NCBI GenBank assembly: GCA_013407085.1
Contig: JACCGJ010018819.1
Span: 20,418 to 84,417 of the forward strand
Direction: 5' to 3'
Length of the DNA: 64,000 nt
Source: Atriophallophorus winterbourni
Lineage: Eukaryota > Platyhelminthes > Trematoda > Plagiorchiida > Microphallidae
Part shown: positions 21,001 through 31,699 of the stretch, one piece after another
Position numbering within the stretch: the first letter of the stretch is position 1
Layout of the letters: the number at the start of each line of letters is the position of its first letter
The notes under the pieces: model-generated
The model's database searches: none
What the model was told of the DNA's origin: nothing
Seen by the model: only the letters and a program-made list of their open reading frames with translations
Translations under genes and position numbers: made by a program

Positions 21001-24000
21001 GATGCGAGTGAATATCAATCTCTTATTCGTGATTCCACCTTGGCGGAGCACGTTTTAGATACGGGCCACAGCGTCGATCTAGACAGTGTGGAAACGTTGA
21101 GACGGGGTATTAAACCGTATTGCGAAAGCCTGCATGCGTAAGGTGTCAAAATTGCCATGGCAGGTCGACTGGCGGTCAATAAGGTTGATGGGGCAGAAAT
21201 CACAATCTGGCGCTCGGCACTGATACGAAAGTAAATAGTTTTTATTCACCTTATGCCTACTAGTTAGATCAGATTTTGTTTTTCTTCAAAAATAGCTTAA
21301 CCTTAGCCCCGTTAGTTATGTACTTTTAAGCATGTGGGCCGCTGTATCAACTGACCTTGACCGTGTTCACTTGTATTAGATTGACGTGGATACACACTAG
21401 GAAGAAAATCGACCACTGATCCTGGTCATTCCCGCGAGACGTGACACAGTGTAGGCGTACGATAGGCTGTTTAGTGATATGGTCAAATAAGTGGTGGTGG
21501 GTTGATTGCTACTTAATCATGTTCCCTGTCCTGACTGTCACCCTTGGTCTGATGAAGCTTCTGTCTGAAGTGGAACGTTACCCAAAAAACTGCTCTGACC
21601 GATTGCACTCAAATTTCTTTACATTACAATTCACTCTGGTTTTGTCTTCGCGTGTTATTGCTGACTCATTGTTGGCACATCGTCTGTAAAGACTTGTGTG
21701 ATAATAATAATAATAATTGCTGACTCAACTGGCTACACGTCCGGAAATTACTATTACTATTGGAATTAATACGTATAACTCTTGAACACGCGGAGCGGGA
21801 TAGATGGTTATTTAAACCGTAAAACCGAGATTAATTTAGATCCCTGGTGGGGAACTGTTATCCCTAGGTGGTGTGCAGTAAACTTATTTCACGGTCGCTT
21901 CAAATTATTACAGTTAACAGTAATTCTCTATATGAAATATTAGCATAACCCAAAATGATTCTAAAACGAATGACTACGCTGGATAATTTTGCTGTTGCAT
22001 TCACCCGAATTTTTAGTGAGCGTTGTGTTGTGAGATTTCATTCAATGACGACAAACCAGGCAAGTCTCGGTTTGCAAGATTCACCCTTTGTTTATTTAAT
22101 CATGGTCACTCCATATTTCAATATCATTTACATATCTTGGTGAATGTTGAATTAATAGAAACGTAAATCGATTACTAGTAACTGCGCAGGATCAATCTAA
22201 TCGTAATTCTGTGGCTCGACATTTTTAAATTGCATTTTGGTGTTATTTCGCCCTTTGGTTTAACGATACGATAGGGCTTACTTGCTATATTCATAACCGG
22301 GTACTTTAATAAGTGCGTGGTATGTGAGCAGAAAAATACCTTGCGTACATTAGATGTTTGAAAGCTTTCTGAATGAGGCAGTTTTGCAGGAACCAAACTC
22401 ACTTCACCACGAACGTCAATTTTCGGTCTTTCCGTGGGTGGTTCAGCTTCAACTTTTCCACTTTCAATGTCTCTCCAACGCGCTCTAGATCGGCTTGCCT
22501 CGGGTGCTACTGTCTTGAACTCTTCCATCAATTCATTGGGTGTTGATTTCTCCACATCCATCTATTCAAAGCATTCAACTTGTTGTAATAATGGTTAGAA
22601 CCGCTTGAAATTCTCCTAGATTTTGCCGAAAACATTTATAAAGTTGCACGCAACGTTGCTGAATATTTTATTATAATAAAATCTTTTGTTTCTATTATAT
22701 CAGGAACAGTCAACATTTTTAGCCGAAACACTAATCTGAAATCTCGCTTTACGTAACTGACAATCGCAGTAATGTGGATACTCCACAGTTACCGTAAACA
22801 TTTAAAACTTGAACATCCCTGATGCTCTAATGCATCTGTCTCACCTAATCAGAGCAAGTATTACTTCTGCAATAATACGCCCATCCTAATCGCGTCGACT
22901 TATTTTGGCAGACAGAAATTTAGCGCTTTGTGCGATTCTACTAATAGATGTCTCTCGCGATCTATTCGTTTTCACTAGAAAAATATTTCTAATTCATCGT
23001 TGTGTCTGCTTGCGTAGCGTCATCCCACTTAAATTGGTCTCGATGTCCGTTTATGACACAATTGAGGTTCCGTCGATCAAGTTGTTTTATCTGTGAACCT
23101 CACAAGAGAACTTTATAATGGACTCATATATTTATACATTCAGTGTAAAGCAACTCCGATGTGCTACTTACTATTTCGAACATCTGGACACATAATTACT
23201 GTTCCCGGCTCATAAAACGATAAACAGTTTGTTTTTCGTTTAATAGGAAGCACATTTACAAGCTGTCGAATTTCAGAGTTTCCACTATTTCTGACTTCCG
23301 TCTATCGTCGTTGTCCGTCTTGCGAGTGACCTTTCGTGGACAGCAAAAGTTTTTTCTGCCTTCTGATCATTAATTCAGCCAAAAATCAGGTTGTCATTTG
23401 CTTTAGGTTTACTAAAAAAACGACCCATGTTTACGTTAATCATTAAGATTTCGTCGTAATGATGTATGATTGATCACATCGTCATTCGGTAGCCACTGTT
23501 TTATCTGTGTTTTATGCCAAGGTTTAATCTTTGGTGACCACTTGACCCGACACCGCACTGATCAATTAAAAATCCAAAGGAATTCTACCGCAAACATTCT
23601 TACTAACTAATAACTTTTACCTTTCCACCGGTTTCTTCCAATTGTTTGAATTTGGCTCTAAGGTTCTTTGTGGTTTCGCTGATCATCGATAAATCCACTG
23701 GCTCTAGCATATCGTCTGCGGTGACCACATCCGGTGCTCTCGGCTGCGGTTGACTTTCCAGCACTCCAACAGCGACGCCCGCCGGAGGTGGAGTGATTTC
23801 TTTCGGACCCCTGGGACCGTTTGCAGACTCGTTGCTTCCTTTCGTGGCGGTCTCTATGAATTTCATTTTCACCGATTCTGCGCCAGCATATTTGATTTTT
23901 GGGGCGGACTTTTTCTTGGTTTTCTTTTCGCTTACTTCACCAGATTCGAATTTGTTTCGTAGGTTTCCCATCCGTTCAACGCCGACCTTCGATCGATGTT

Positions 24001-26356
24001 CAGCTTTTGATGATTCAACGTTTGATTTGTCTGTGAAGTGGAATTTCAAAGGACTTACTTGATTGACATTTCGATAGCATGTTTGTATAAAAATTCGTAA
24101 CTCAAATTTTTATGGTTGAAAAAGTAATCATCTCAACAAAAACCACAGGATGACGAGTAATATGGAGTAAAAACATATACATCCGATATTTGTTTGGGAC
24201 AGTCACATAGCGCATGGTTTGTCATGTATTCTTCAAGATTCAAAGTGAAAACACTCATAATTGTTTCTTTCAAGGAACGCCACAGTGTCACAGCAGTTTT
24301 TATTGTGTTTTGTGACCTAAACTACTAATCGTCTTATTAAAGTCAATTAGTTTGACTTTCAGAGCCGAGTTCCATGCGATAGATTATTCAACGATTTCGC
24401 GCATTACATAGCGGGTCACTCGCTCCCAGTTTAGTCTAATGCTAATAAATACCTTGCTGTGGATCGAAAACAGCAGGATACCATGGTAGTTGGATCAGAA
24501 ACATAAGATTTCACCTTTTTCGGGAATCTCAATTTATCACACTTTTCCATTCAACTACGATAATATCACACCTCCAGATTCCCCAGAAGATTGGATAGAG
24601 TAGACCCCATAATGATTTAGTCATCAGCACTAAACATATTACCCGGGATGTATTCAGATTTTGGTTATTTACCATTTCTCTGTTGTGTTATAGACTTGTG
24701 GGTATTGTCATTAGTTGGTGGATTGCAGTCAGCCGGTACTGCTTTTTCTTCGGCAGGTTTTTGGTCAGATAGAGTTGAAGATGCTGTGTGTTCAATAGTG
24801 CTTTATTTAGCCGATAATATCACATTTATTTTATGAATGTATTCGTCTATACACACCTTCTTATAATATATTGCCAACACCACCAAAATACATTAAATGA
24901 TTATTGCAGCAATGTCGATCACTATCAACACTGAAATATTACGCTGATGCTTCAGGATGATGTTTTTAGGCAGAAACTATCGGGACTCGCTCACGGTTGT
25001 ATTACTATATAAGAAAAAAATCATTTGCTTTCCTGTTGAAATGAGTGTATAAAGTTTGCGATTTAAATTCATACCAATATTGTTTATTTGAAAATTTGTC
25101 TATAATACCCGGGAGTTCAAGGTACGAAATGATATCATATAGATGAAGTGAAGGACAAAGTAAATTCCAAGATTGTTACGGTATATTAATACAGATTAGT
25201 TTCAGTGAGAGGTGAAGGAGCGATAAAATGGTAACCAAGGTTTGGACTTAAAACCTCTGTTGAATAAGATACATACAACGAACCAGGGTGTTTAAATAGA
25301 TTTTCACAGAGGGATTACGGGTCATGTGTTTGGTGTGGCTATAAATCGCTTATCTGTTTTGTTGTACATATCAACTCCGGTTACAAATCACTACCCATTT
25401 TAGTGTTTGTTATCATATTTGGGTTAAGACCACTAAGTACATTAGATGGAAGTTTTTAACAGGGAAACGGTGGTGAAACAAGAAGGTTTTGTGTCAGCCA
25501 ATAGCAGTACACGAAAATTGAACTGAATGATCACACGCTAACTAGTTTTTAAATGCCTTTAAGTTGTGTGATTATTCGTTCAAATACTGACCAATTACAA
25601 AGAATGCTTTAATGGAAATATGCGTTTTTCACAATGGATTATTCAATGGCATCTATCGCGAAACACTAAACATTCTTATAGATGAATTGGTCCATGCTGA
25701 TTCCTTATAGTAGGTACAGAACAAAATATTTACCAACTTTGAACTAAATTTCCCGCCTCGAACCTACCTTCGTTTTCATTCTTTTTGCCGTTACTTTTTG
25801 AATCTACAAAAGAAAAGCGTGTTTTTGTGGATCAGTCGCTTAGGAATACAGCTGACATGCAACCGAACAAATAAAAGGTCTCATGCAGAAATAGAAATAT
25901 ATTTCGCTCGAAACAAGGGTGCATGCTGTTCAGACGAATATTGCACCAAATGCTGTTCACATTCAAAGTTTAATCCTTCATCAGTTTGCAACTCCTTCTA
26001 TGCAAGTGACATCGAAATCGAAATGAGCGGCACACGACCAAATCCCTTTTTGACAAACGGCAGTGCGGTTTCTGAAATTGTGAACATTATTATGGCTGAA
26101 GCGATTGGATGACTATTCAGAGATTTTGCGTGATAATATTTGAATAAAAGACATAACAATTAAAGGTTTCCGTGATATTTAGGATACGATTAGACAAAAT
26201 AAACAGATAATATGCGAAAGGATAAATTGTAACAGCACTTGAAACGTTTTGTGGCCGTATAGCTTGGTAACTGGCTCCGGTGATGTACAAGTTGATACTC
26301 ATATGCCATATCACATACTTCATACCACGTTATCAAGAAGATTAAGATGAAAGTCC

Positions 26357-26391
<35 letters not shown>

Positions 26392-28967
26392 AAAATTTGT
26401 GAGATTATTGTGTATCGCAAGGTAAAAATTTTGCTTCCTGTTGAGACTATGTCTGGCAATAGATGCAGTGCAGTGCCAGTGCTTGTTGGAATATTTCACA
26501 ATAGTCCAATAATAGCTTATACCCCAATTCTATGTGCATCGACAATCATCTACTATTACTTCCGTCTACGTCTTAGACTACGAATTATTGGCTCTGAGTT
26601 GGGTGATAATTTAGCCATAATACTGTCATTGGAGGATTGCGAAATATTCCAGTCATTGGTGCTGCAAAGCACCAATTGTGAAAGATTAGTTCACACATGA
26701 ATATAAATTTAAAGGCGCAAATAAGGATTTATCCTAGACTTTCCAAACAATTTGGCGAGGCATTTAGATGTGCGATAAGAGCCCGTGTTAATTGACTCTT
26801 GATGCCAGCAGATAGGTTCATATTCGGCTCCCCGATTAGATCATTGCATTGTCATCACTCGACGGGGATGAAATCTCCTTAATATGGCACTCGGTGCTGC
26901 GACGGACAACTATTAATTAAAACTAAATTCTGCGCAGTTTTTATTTTATTTAATTCTATCATCTGTTGATAGCTTTATGCACAATTGTCAAACGTGTAGC
27001 AGGGCATGTGTGAACCACAGCGACAATTGACCGTGATAGATTTCACGCAGTGCTGTGTGAATAGGCTGACTGAACTTGTCTTGGTCTACACCCCTAGGAT
27101 TTCAATAAGCTGTTTAGTGAGACGACCAATTGGGGTTGGTGGTTAGAGTGCTACTTAATGACGTTCCCTGTTCTGACTAATACCCTCGGTTTGACGAAGT
27201 TACTGTGTCAGAAATATTACGTTACCCCAAACCTGCTCAAACCGATTGTTTTTCAAATTTCGTTTTCATGTAAATAATTTTCGTTAATGCTGAAGGATCA
27301 TATTGTTGGAATGATCATTTATATCGCTCAAATGTACATTATTTACCTGACAATCGCAAAACCTGATGTCCTGCTCAGCTGGAATTATAAAATCATGGAG
27401 ATTCACTCCGCATTAAAAGTGATTGTATGTTGCGCTACACACTTAAGTGGTGACACATGGGATATGTTTTAAGGAAGGCACGTGCAAAAATGATGAAAGG
27501 TTAAAAATCCGTACTTGCGTGCACGCCCATCCCACACCCCGCGACCGGTTTCCTGCTTTAATTGATCCGATACATGTTCAACGGATTCCGGTCTAGTTAC
27601 TGTGATTTCTACCTAAAAATTTCCTTATCAACCGTCGCGGTTAGCATAAGAAGATGTTTGCTTGCTGATGCTTAATTTGCTTATCTTTATTGCCACAACC
27701 TGGCGTGAAGAATTGGTCAGTATATGGTGGCTGACATTTTAGCTATTCTCGACTATTCAAGTGACCTTGACGAATTAAGGCAGCAAATCTTGTGAACAAA
27801 TGGTGAACCAATGGGACCTTGAACATTTTTATTCTACCCGCATTATTAGGTAATTGGGATAGGCCTAAATTACCAGACCATAAAATGTTTAGCGTTTAAA
27901 TACAAACTGGTTGATGCTCAAACAGAACGCTTCGGCGCCGATACTGTGACCAACAGAGTGACGTATTGTTTCAACATGATTACAAAGTTCCAGAGAAATG
28001 CCATTTCTTTTCATAAAAAACTCACGTTAAACACTCTCCACAATTGGCACATAAAAAGCAGCTCCGATGTACCACCCGACCGACAAGATTGTAACGGTCG
28101 TTTTTGTGTACGGGTTGCAGACACGTATCGCAATAGCCATTCCTGCTCGGATCGTAAGCTTGAAGTCGCGTTAGAATCTGAGTAAAAACAATTATACATA
28201 AAATGTAACAGAAACTGCACCTGAACATCAGTATTCATGTCTGCAAATTAAGTATCTATCTATATAACTATATATATCTATCTATTGTCTGTCAGAATAT
28301 ACTCCAAAAGAGGCGTTTATTATTTGACCAAACTGTTCAATTTCGTGTCCGAACCCATAACCATGAACAAAAATGCATGCAAATGATAATTTCTGTTCAA
28401 GGTGTTTATTATATGATATACTTTCAAAAATTTAAGTATATCTTCCACTATTGCATTTTTTGATATCTCTTCTCAAAATCATATAAATTTTGAATCAAAA
28501 ACTGTTGACAACGTAAAGCGATGACAATGCACATCAAAAAGTTTCTTTAAGATCTGGACGAATTCAGGGTCAATAGGTTTTCTAATTTCGACGACTTTTA
28601 GAGGTTCAGAAGTGTAGACATTTTTATTACCATTTTACCGTATAAAAATATGCTTTGTAGGGTTTATTAGACCGACAGTGTATTCAACATCACTGCTTCA
28701 ATTCAATTGTTTGGCACATCTCATCCCGAAAGATTCTAGTAAAGCGATAGCAATGTTAGGCACTCCATTTTGCTGATAATGGATTTCATTTTCATAGTTT
28801 TATTTACTACTTGACATAGCCGACTGTTTTAGAATATATATATATATATATATATATATTCTAAAACATATATGGTTGTTCACTTTCTATACAATCGCAC
28901 TTTATCAAACACATACACCAGATTTACTTAACAAATAGTTGAACTAAAGGAAGAAAACCTACCTTGT

Positions 28968-29021
<54 letters not shown>

Positions 29022-31640
29022 GAGTGATCTATTCGCGTTACAATAATGCAACTGATTAACGGCTCTATGTTGGAATCTAAACCTCTGGATTTCGACAATT
29101 TAGTCTGCATTAAGTTGTTCATATGCTGAATATATGATGTTGTTACATATAGAGCAATTTTCTAGCATTTTATTTGTCGCAATATCTACCGATAGACACT
29201 GACAATTCGGTAGAACATCATTTTTCGGAAGTGATATAGGTTCAACTTGATCGCGATAGTAAAATATGTCCATCTCTACACAAAGTCATTTTCTCAATAT
29301 CTCTCCCTCCTGATTGACTGCCACGCGTTGATATATTTATACAAATCACATTTGATATGCAACCACTGGGATACAGCAAATACAATATTTCTTGACGTCA
29401 TTAATTTGTCGCACAGGCAAACGACAATCAGCAACTTGTTTTCGTGAGATGTCAACACGCCAAGTTCCTTTCCACTTTCGCTGCTTTGTAGGAGCAAGCT
29501 TCCATGTTCACAATAACATACATAATTCTCAACTAGATTTGAAGTATATGAAAAGATTTGTTCCACAAATACGATGCAATTTTAAATTAGATGTAGCACA
29601 TTCCATTTTTTCTGCGAGTACCAATACCAACCGTGTAAAGTTTTAGTGGAATACCAAAGTAATGTGGTGCTCACATCCCCCGCACCTACACACCACTACC
29701 GGGGTCCGGCTGTTTGCCGTCATGAGGTGGAGACAGTAAGATTAGTTACAGTGAGCCCTGAAACAATGGATAAGTGGTAAACAAAGTTACAGTTGAATGC
29801 CTAATTTTACTGTCTCCACCTGATGACGGCAAACAGCCAGAAACCGGTAGAGGTGTGTACGTGCGGGGTGTGTGAGCAACACATTACTTTGGTCATCCAT
29901 AAGCGCCATGAATGCTTGACCAGGAATCACTATGCGATTCTGTATTTGAACACTGTGGTTCGTGGTACGAACCCTATGTAACAGTGGCATTCAAGTATAA
30001 CTTTGTTTTCGTGGAATACTTACATTGGGTCTTTCCATTTGACCCGGCGAAATCGGAGTTTCACCTGTCATTCTCCAGCCGGTATTTCTCTCAAAATCCA
30101 GATCCTCGACCTTGTCAATATTGTGGGAAAAAAGTTATAGACAACTCAAAACGGAATGAGAATTAGAATTTGGAGGTAAAATGAGAACTTAAAACAGTAA
30201 ATATGAAACATTTGTCTAATTCATCTATCACCAACAGTCCAAAACCAGTTCTGAATTGCTGATAGACTTTAGCTGTAGATCACGGAATATATGAAATTAA
30301 AATGGATAAAACAATCCCATTCAACTAAACCCTTCATAATTTAGCCGCATTTTTCATTTCGCGATTACTTAAAGATACACTAATCGACTTTGAAGCGTGT
30401 TATTCTTGCCATCAATGGTAAATGTCAACGAATTGAGGAGAAAATTAACGAATCGTACTCTCGGTGTTTTCTCAAATAAATTCGAAACCGCCAATCATTT
30501 TTGAGGCATCCAGATAAACACAATATCATGTCCAACTTTAATTTGTATCGAACGTTTATATTAATGTCGAAATTGAGGTCTAATATCTCAATGTTTTCAA
30601 GCTAGGATGTTTTGTTTATTTTGAACAACTTGATGGATAAATAGAGTGTGTTTCCCCTTGATTCTACCCAACAAGCATCAGCAAGCTTGACACCAGTTGC
30701 ATAAAATCGATCTAAAATGGAATTTTGGTTGATGCTCAATTTGACATTCGTGTTTTTAAGCCAATTTATCATTAGAGCGAAATCATCTTTGATGCGGCTG
30801 CTGGATTCGTTTGGCCAATTCAACTCATTTTGATCACGAGAACCCAAAATTTACATGCGGGTATGATGTAATGAATTAATTTGATCCATTTTGAATTCCC
30901 ACTCTTTCTCCTCATTGCATTTGTGTGCATTCGATTGAAGATTATTAGTTGTACCATGCGTATTGAACAGTGACTTGAAACGGTAACATTATGCACTGTT
31001 AACATACTGATATATCTGGGAACGATTAAACAATAATCCATTTTCTGCTCATTAGGAGATACAATATTTTTTTCTTGGTATGATTAAATAGAAGTAAAAG
31101 AGTTCGGTTGGATTTCAATTAACCATTTTGGGTGGATATTGAACTCGGAAAATCTACCTGTCGTGTGTTTTATGATTAAATATATATTTTCAGTATATAG
31201 AAATAGCTTACTTCAGCTTTGACGAGCATGGGGGATATACTATCTTGCAATGTGGAAGACGTCGAACGTTGGATATCCAAGCCGAATCCTTCGAATTGGT
31301 TGTTCGGTTCCGGGCTATTTGGGATTTCTTCTGGTGGGATAACCAACGGGCTTTGGCTGAATATTCGTGAACTATTTGTTGAAATAATCGGGAGACTGAT
31401 CTCCGGTGGTTGTTCGGTCGACTGCTTCTTCTTAGATCGAGAGCGAGAACGTTTGAGAGACAATTTGCCCATGGCCGCTCGAAACATTCCACGACCTCTT
31501 GACCTCGAACGACATCGTCGGGATTTAGGCTCCTCGGGTTGCTGGTTGTCTGGGACCGATAAGTCAGGTTCACTTTTGTGTCTTTTCTTCGATTTCCTTC
31601 TGGTTTTACGCGGTGTGCTCGCTTTAGCAATATGGGGAGC
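12092..31640 (-). CDS. LIM-domain, probably actin-associated protein (multi-exon)
   Basis: Exons on the minus strand, 5' to 3': about 31640-31212, 28177-28026, 26071-26011, 24030-23621, 22561-22403, 16869-16705, 15757-15569, 14046-13915, 12214-12092 (stop). The first is Arg/Ser/Lys-rich. The next two form one LIM domain: CDTC, HRSC, CANC, then GIWSCAAH, with C-x17-C-x2-H spacing across the splice. Later exons hold short basic/acidic motifs (GNLRNKFESGE, SVKMKFIE, KNLRAKFKQLEE, SRARWRDIESG). A motif GVYENEP / GIYENEP / GVFENTP appears three times, twice close before a hydrophobic-acidic stretch (EDVVRYD, SADVVAGYG). The end is acidic (SDEESEEEED). Junctions from 23621 on are all phase 0. The layout recalls EPLIN/Xin-type cytoskeletal LIM proteins, but I cannot name the family with certainty. 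The donor of 26071-26011 and the join to 24030 are unresolved. Confidence 0.7.
12478..12690 (+). repeat. Family A repeat, copy 2
   Basis: It aligns with 4670-4905 from the GTGCAATCG block to the TTGGATCAAGCTTGTGCTTCC block. It is about 25 bp shorter because the AGTACTTCTGTGCTGTGCGG segment is missing. It is inside the last intron of the LIM gene, in antisense to that gene. Confidence 0.75.
12691..13914. other. LIM gene intron, no features seen
   Basis: AT-rich intronic sequence. A short TGGCACTTTGCCTGGATTCATAC piece at about 13589-13611 resembles the 3' end of family A. Nothing else is supported. Confidence 0.35.
14188..15115 (+). mobile_element. LTR-retrotransposon remnant: 5' LTR and gag
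   Basis: A 327-bp LTR (14188-14514) starts TGTTGT and ends ACAACA, with an ATATAAA box near 14340. A primer-binding-like TTGGCGACGGTGTG follows. Gag-like coding then begins at about 14540 (MSAETEVPV) and reappears in other frames: EDIFRIDLKDLGDDCK, LLLRKLGAAELDKY. A double zinc knuckle follows near 14905-14990 (CRHCGEWHVHREC and CKQCNQIGHK). Stops and frameshifts make it dead, and pol is absent. The gag style resembles CsRn1-type Ty3/Gypsy elements. It sits in an intron of the LIM gene, in the opposite orientation. Confidence 0.75.
15116..15568. other. LIM gene intron remainder
   Basis: No further coding or repeat signal between the gag remnant and the exon at 15569-15757. Confidence 0.35.
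17568..17795 (-). repeat. Family A repeat, copy 3
   Basis: It reads GCCTGATCCAGG, the CAGTC/GACTG hairpin, then GCAGCTCACTACGGGTGGC and TTAGCACGGTGTTAGCCGC in reverse orientation relative to 4670-4905. It lies in the intron between LIM gene exons at 16.8 and 22.4 kb. Confidence 0.75.
17796..17960 (+). repeat. Family B repeat, 5'-truncated copy (B4)
   Basis: It begins inside the ribozyme (AGCCAGAAACCGGTT) and lacks the CTGATGA box. It then runs through the GTGAGCAAC..TTTACTTTGG body to AACAGTGGCTTCAAAGTGTAAC. It directly abuts family A copy 3. Confidence 0.65.
17961..18689. other. Intronic sequence without recognised features
   Basis: No coding motif or repeat family recognised between the family B copy and the Gypsy remnant. 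Confidence 0.35.
18690..20395 (+). mobile_element. Ty3/Gypsy (K02A2.6-like) element remnant, internally deleted
   Basis: Pieces in order: a degraded gag zinc knuckle (YCGGGKHE, 18780-18830); a protease piece KINGVPTSLEVDAGSPVTPI (18995-19070), with the catalytic DTG changed to DAG; the RNase H-integrase linker (NENRRDYFDSRSELSL, then GPRIVVPTFLRP, HNSHPGVLQMK); and the integrase core with CHTCQYHQR, AHADYCGP, VTDNGPQFTS and NGLAESAVQT, covering the D, D and E ligands. The C-terminal region follows to GLKPV. RT and RNase H are missing between about 19210 and 19310. Frameshifts lie near 19550, 19760 and 19985. It inserted in a LIM gene intron. Confidence 0.85.
20596..20700 (-). repeat. Penelope terminal-repeat piece with hammerhead-like core
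   Basis: The minus strand reads CTTGGTCTGACGA, a stem II CTTCTG/CAGAAG hairpin, then TGAAACGTTAC. CUGANGA and GAAA match the hammerhead core (20650-20653 and 20672-20678 on plus). It is related to 21335-21625 but lies in the opposite orientation, at the 5' side of the Penelope coding fragment. Confidence 0.55.
20640..21235 (+). mobile_element. Penelope-like element fragment (linker and GIY-YIG endonuclease)
   Basis: The translation gives RDTVCIPYVKCTSETIRRFLNRV, then IRSVLIHLKDKTPLSNIKNSIYRINCKD. A stop and frameshifts follow, with VNIGQT (the YIGQT motif), EHRKRVRRQPQD, LIRDSTLAEHVLDTGHSVDL and the end. The LKDKTP..YRINCKDC..YIGQTGR..EHDTGH order is that of the Penelope endonuclease. The RT domain upstream is missing. 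A 3' repeat with a ribozyme-like core follows at 21335-21625. Confidence 0.8.
21335..21625 (+). repeat. Penelope 3' terminal repeat with hammerhead-like core (copy D1)
   Basis: About 290 bp starting near GACCTTGACCGTGTTCACTTG and ending after GACCGATTGCACTCAAATTTC. It is shared with 27050-27262 and 33312-33612 in the same orientation and with 54935-55115 in reverse. The core is CTGATGA (21549-21555), a short CTTC/GAAG stem, then GGAACG where GAAACG is expected, so this copy has lost one core A. Confidence 0.6.
21626..22402. other. LIM gene intron, low-complexity and unassigned
   Basis: It contains a short (ATA)n run at about 21701-21718 and otherwise nothing recognisable. Confidence 0.35.
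24031..26010. other. LIM gene intron
   Basis: AT-rich sequence without recognised repeats. An open frame extends upstream of the exon at 24030 to about 24110, so the true start of that exon could lie slightly further 5'. Confidence 0.35.
26011..26071 (-). CDS. LIM gene, short exon completing the LIM domain
   Basis: It follows a TTTCAG acceptor and supplies the single base needed by the phase-2 end of the previous exon. NRTAVCQKGIWSCAAHFDFD provides the last two ligands, Cys and His, 17 residues after the CANC pair. That is the family spacing, and GIWSCAAHF resembles the usual G.(I/L)YC..HF. The end is uncertain: GTCACT is a weak donor, and the next usable donor would be six codons later. Confidence 0.55.
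26359..26388. repeat. (TA)n microsatellite
   Basis: About 14 TA units inside a LIM gene intron. Confidence 0.9.
27050..27262 (+). repeat. Penelope 3' terminal repeat, copy D2 (decayed)
   Basis: It shares AAGCTGTTTAGTGAGACGACC, CTACTTAATGACGTTCCCTG and CCCTCGGTTTGACGAAG with 21335-21625. The ribozyme core is mutated (TTTGACGA and GAAATATTACG). Confidence 0.6.
28026..28177 (-). CDS. LIM gene, exon with first half of the LIM domain
   Basis: It follows a TTTACTCAG acceptor and ends before GTGAGT in phase 2. The reading CDTCLQPVHKNDRYNL then VVHRSCFLCANCGECL shows the first zinc site (C-x2-C-x17-H-x2-C) and the first two Cys of the second. It starts in phase 0, matching the GAA-GTAAGC end of the 31.2-kb exon. 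Confidence 0.8.
28826..28867. repeat. Perfect 42-bp AT palindrome
   Basis: GTTTTAGAA followed by (TA)12 and TTCTAAAAC reads the same on both strands. It is a cruciform-capable sequence with non-TA flanks, lying in the intron 5' of the LIM exon. Confidence 0.9.
28970..29019. repeat. (TA)n microsatellite, about 25 units
   Basis: Uninterrupted TA run about 100 bp after the AT palindrome. Confidence 0.95.
29655..29800 (-). repeat. Family B repeat, copy B3 (mutated ribozyme)
   Basis: The minus strand carries the body end (GGCATTCAAC..GTAACTTTGTTTACCACT) followed by the ribozyme region. The core is CTCATGA instead of CTGATGA, and GACC replaces GAAA, so cleavage is not expected. It is head-to-head with copy B2. 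Confidence 0.75.
29805..30015 (+). repeat. Family B repeat, copy B2 (longest copy)
   Basis: About 210 bp. The ribozyme region is at 29808-29865 (CTGATGA 29820-29826, GAAA 29840-29843, palindromic ACCGGT). The body follows with CATCCATAAGCGCC, GCTTGACCAGGAATCACTATG, a GGTTCGTGGTACGAACC hairpin, and AACAGTGGCATTCAAGTATAAC. Inner stem I has one mismatch (GAGG against CCAC), so activity is doubtful in this copy. Confidence 0.78.
30602..30847 (-). other. Unrecognised 81-codon ORF
   Basis: The frame reads like coding sequence (NELNWPNESSSRIKDDFALM, ADACWVESRGNTLYL) and ends at a TAG at 30602. There is no ATG start and no good acceptor, so it could be a terminal exon or chance. I recognise no family. 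Confidence 0.2.
31212..31640 (-). CDS. LIM gene, Arg/Ser/Lys-rich exon
   Basis: It reads KASTPRKTRRKSKKRHKSEPDL, later RRCRSRSRGRG and LKRSRSRSKKK, then a Ser/Pro/acidic part ending SPMLVKAE before a GTAAGC donor in phase 0. The acceptor is probably the CTAAAG at about 31641-31640, but a site a few codons upstream is possible. The composition suggests a disordered, phosphorylatable region ahead of the LIM domain. Assignment to the LIM gene rests on strand, spacing and matching phase with the exon at 28177. Confidence 0.65.
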
Positions 31641-31699
31641 GCATGCAAGCAATAAGCAAACTCGTTAAACGCATGCGCAAGTACATGCATCGCATTTCA

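Noticed and set aside
25798..26112. Plus-strand 104-codon Cys-rich ORF (ACCSDEYCTKCCSHSKF)
   Set aside because: It lies antisense to the short LIM exon at 26071-26011, whose frame, phase and zinc-ligand spacing fit the preceding LIM exon. The plus-strand Cys pattern matches no known domain.
28826..29019. TA-rich tracts as a possible CRISPR or satellite array
   Set aside because: They have no spacer-repeat structure. They are simple dinucleotide repeats and a palindrome.
31208..31690. Overlapping ORFs antisense to or in another frame of the Arg/Ser-rich LIM exon
   Set aside because: They are shadows of the real exon. Only the KASTPRKTRRKSKK frame has the donor and phase that match the next exon.
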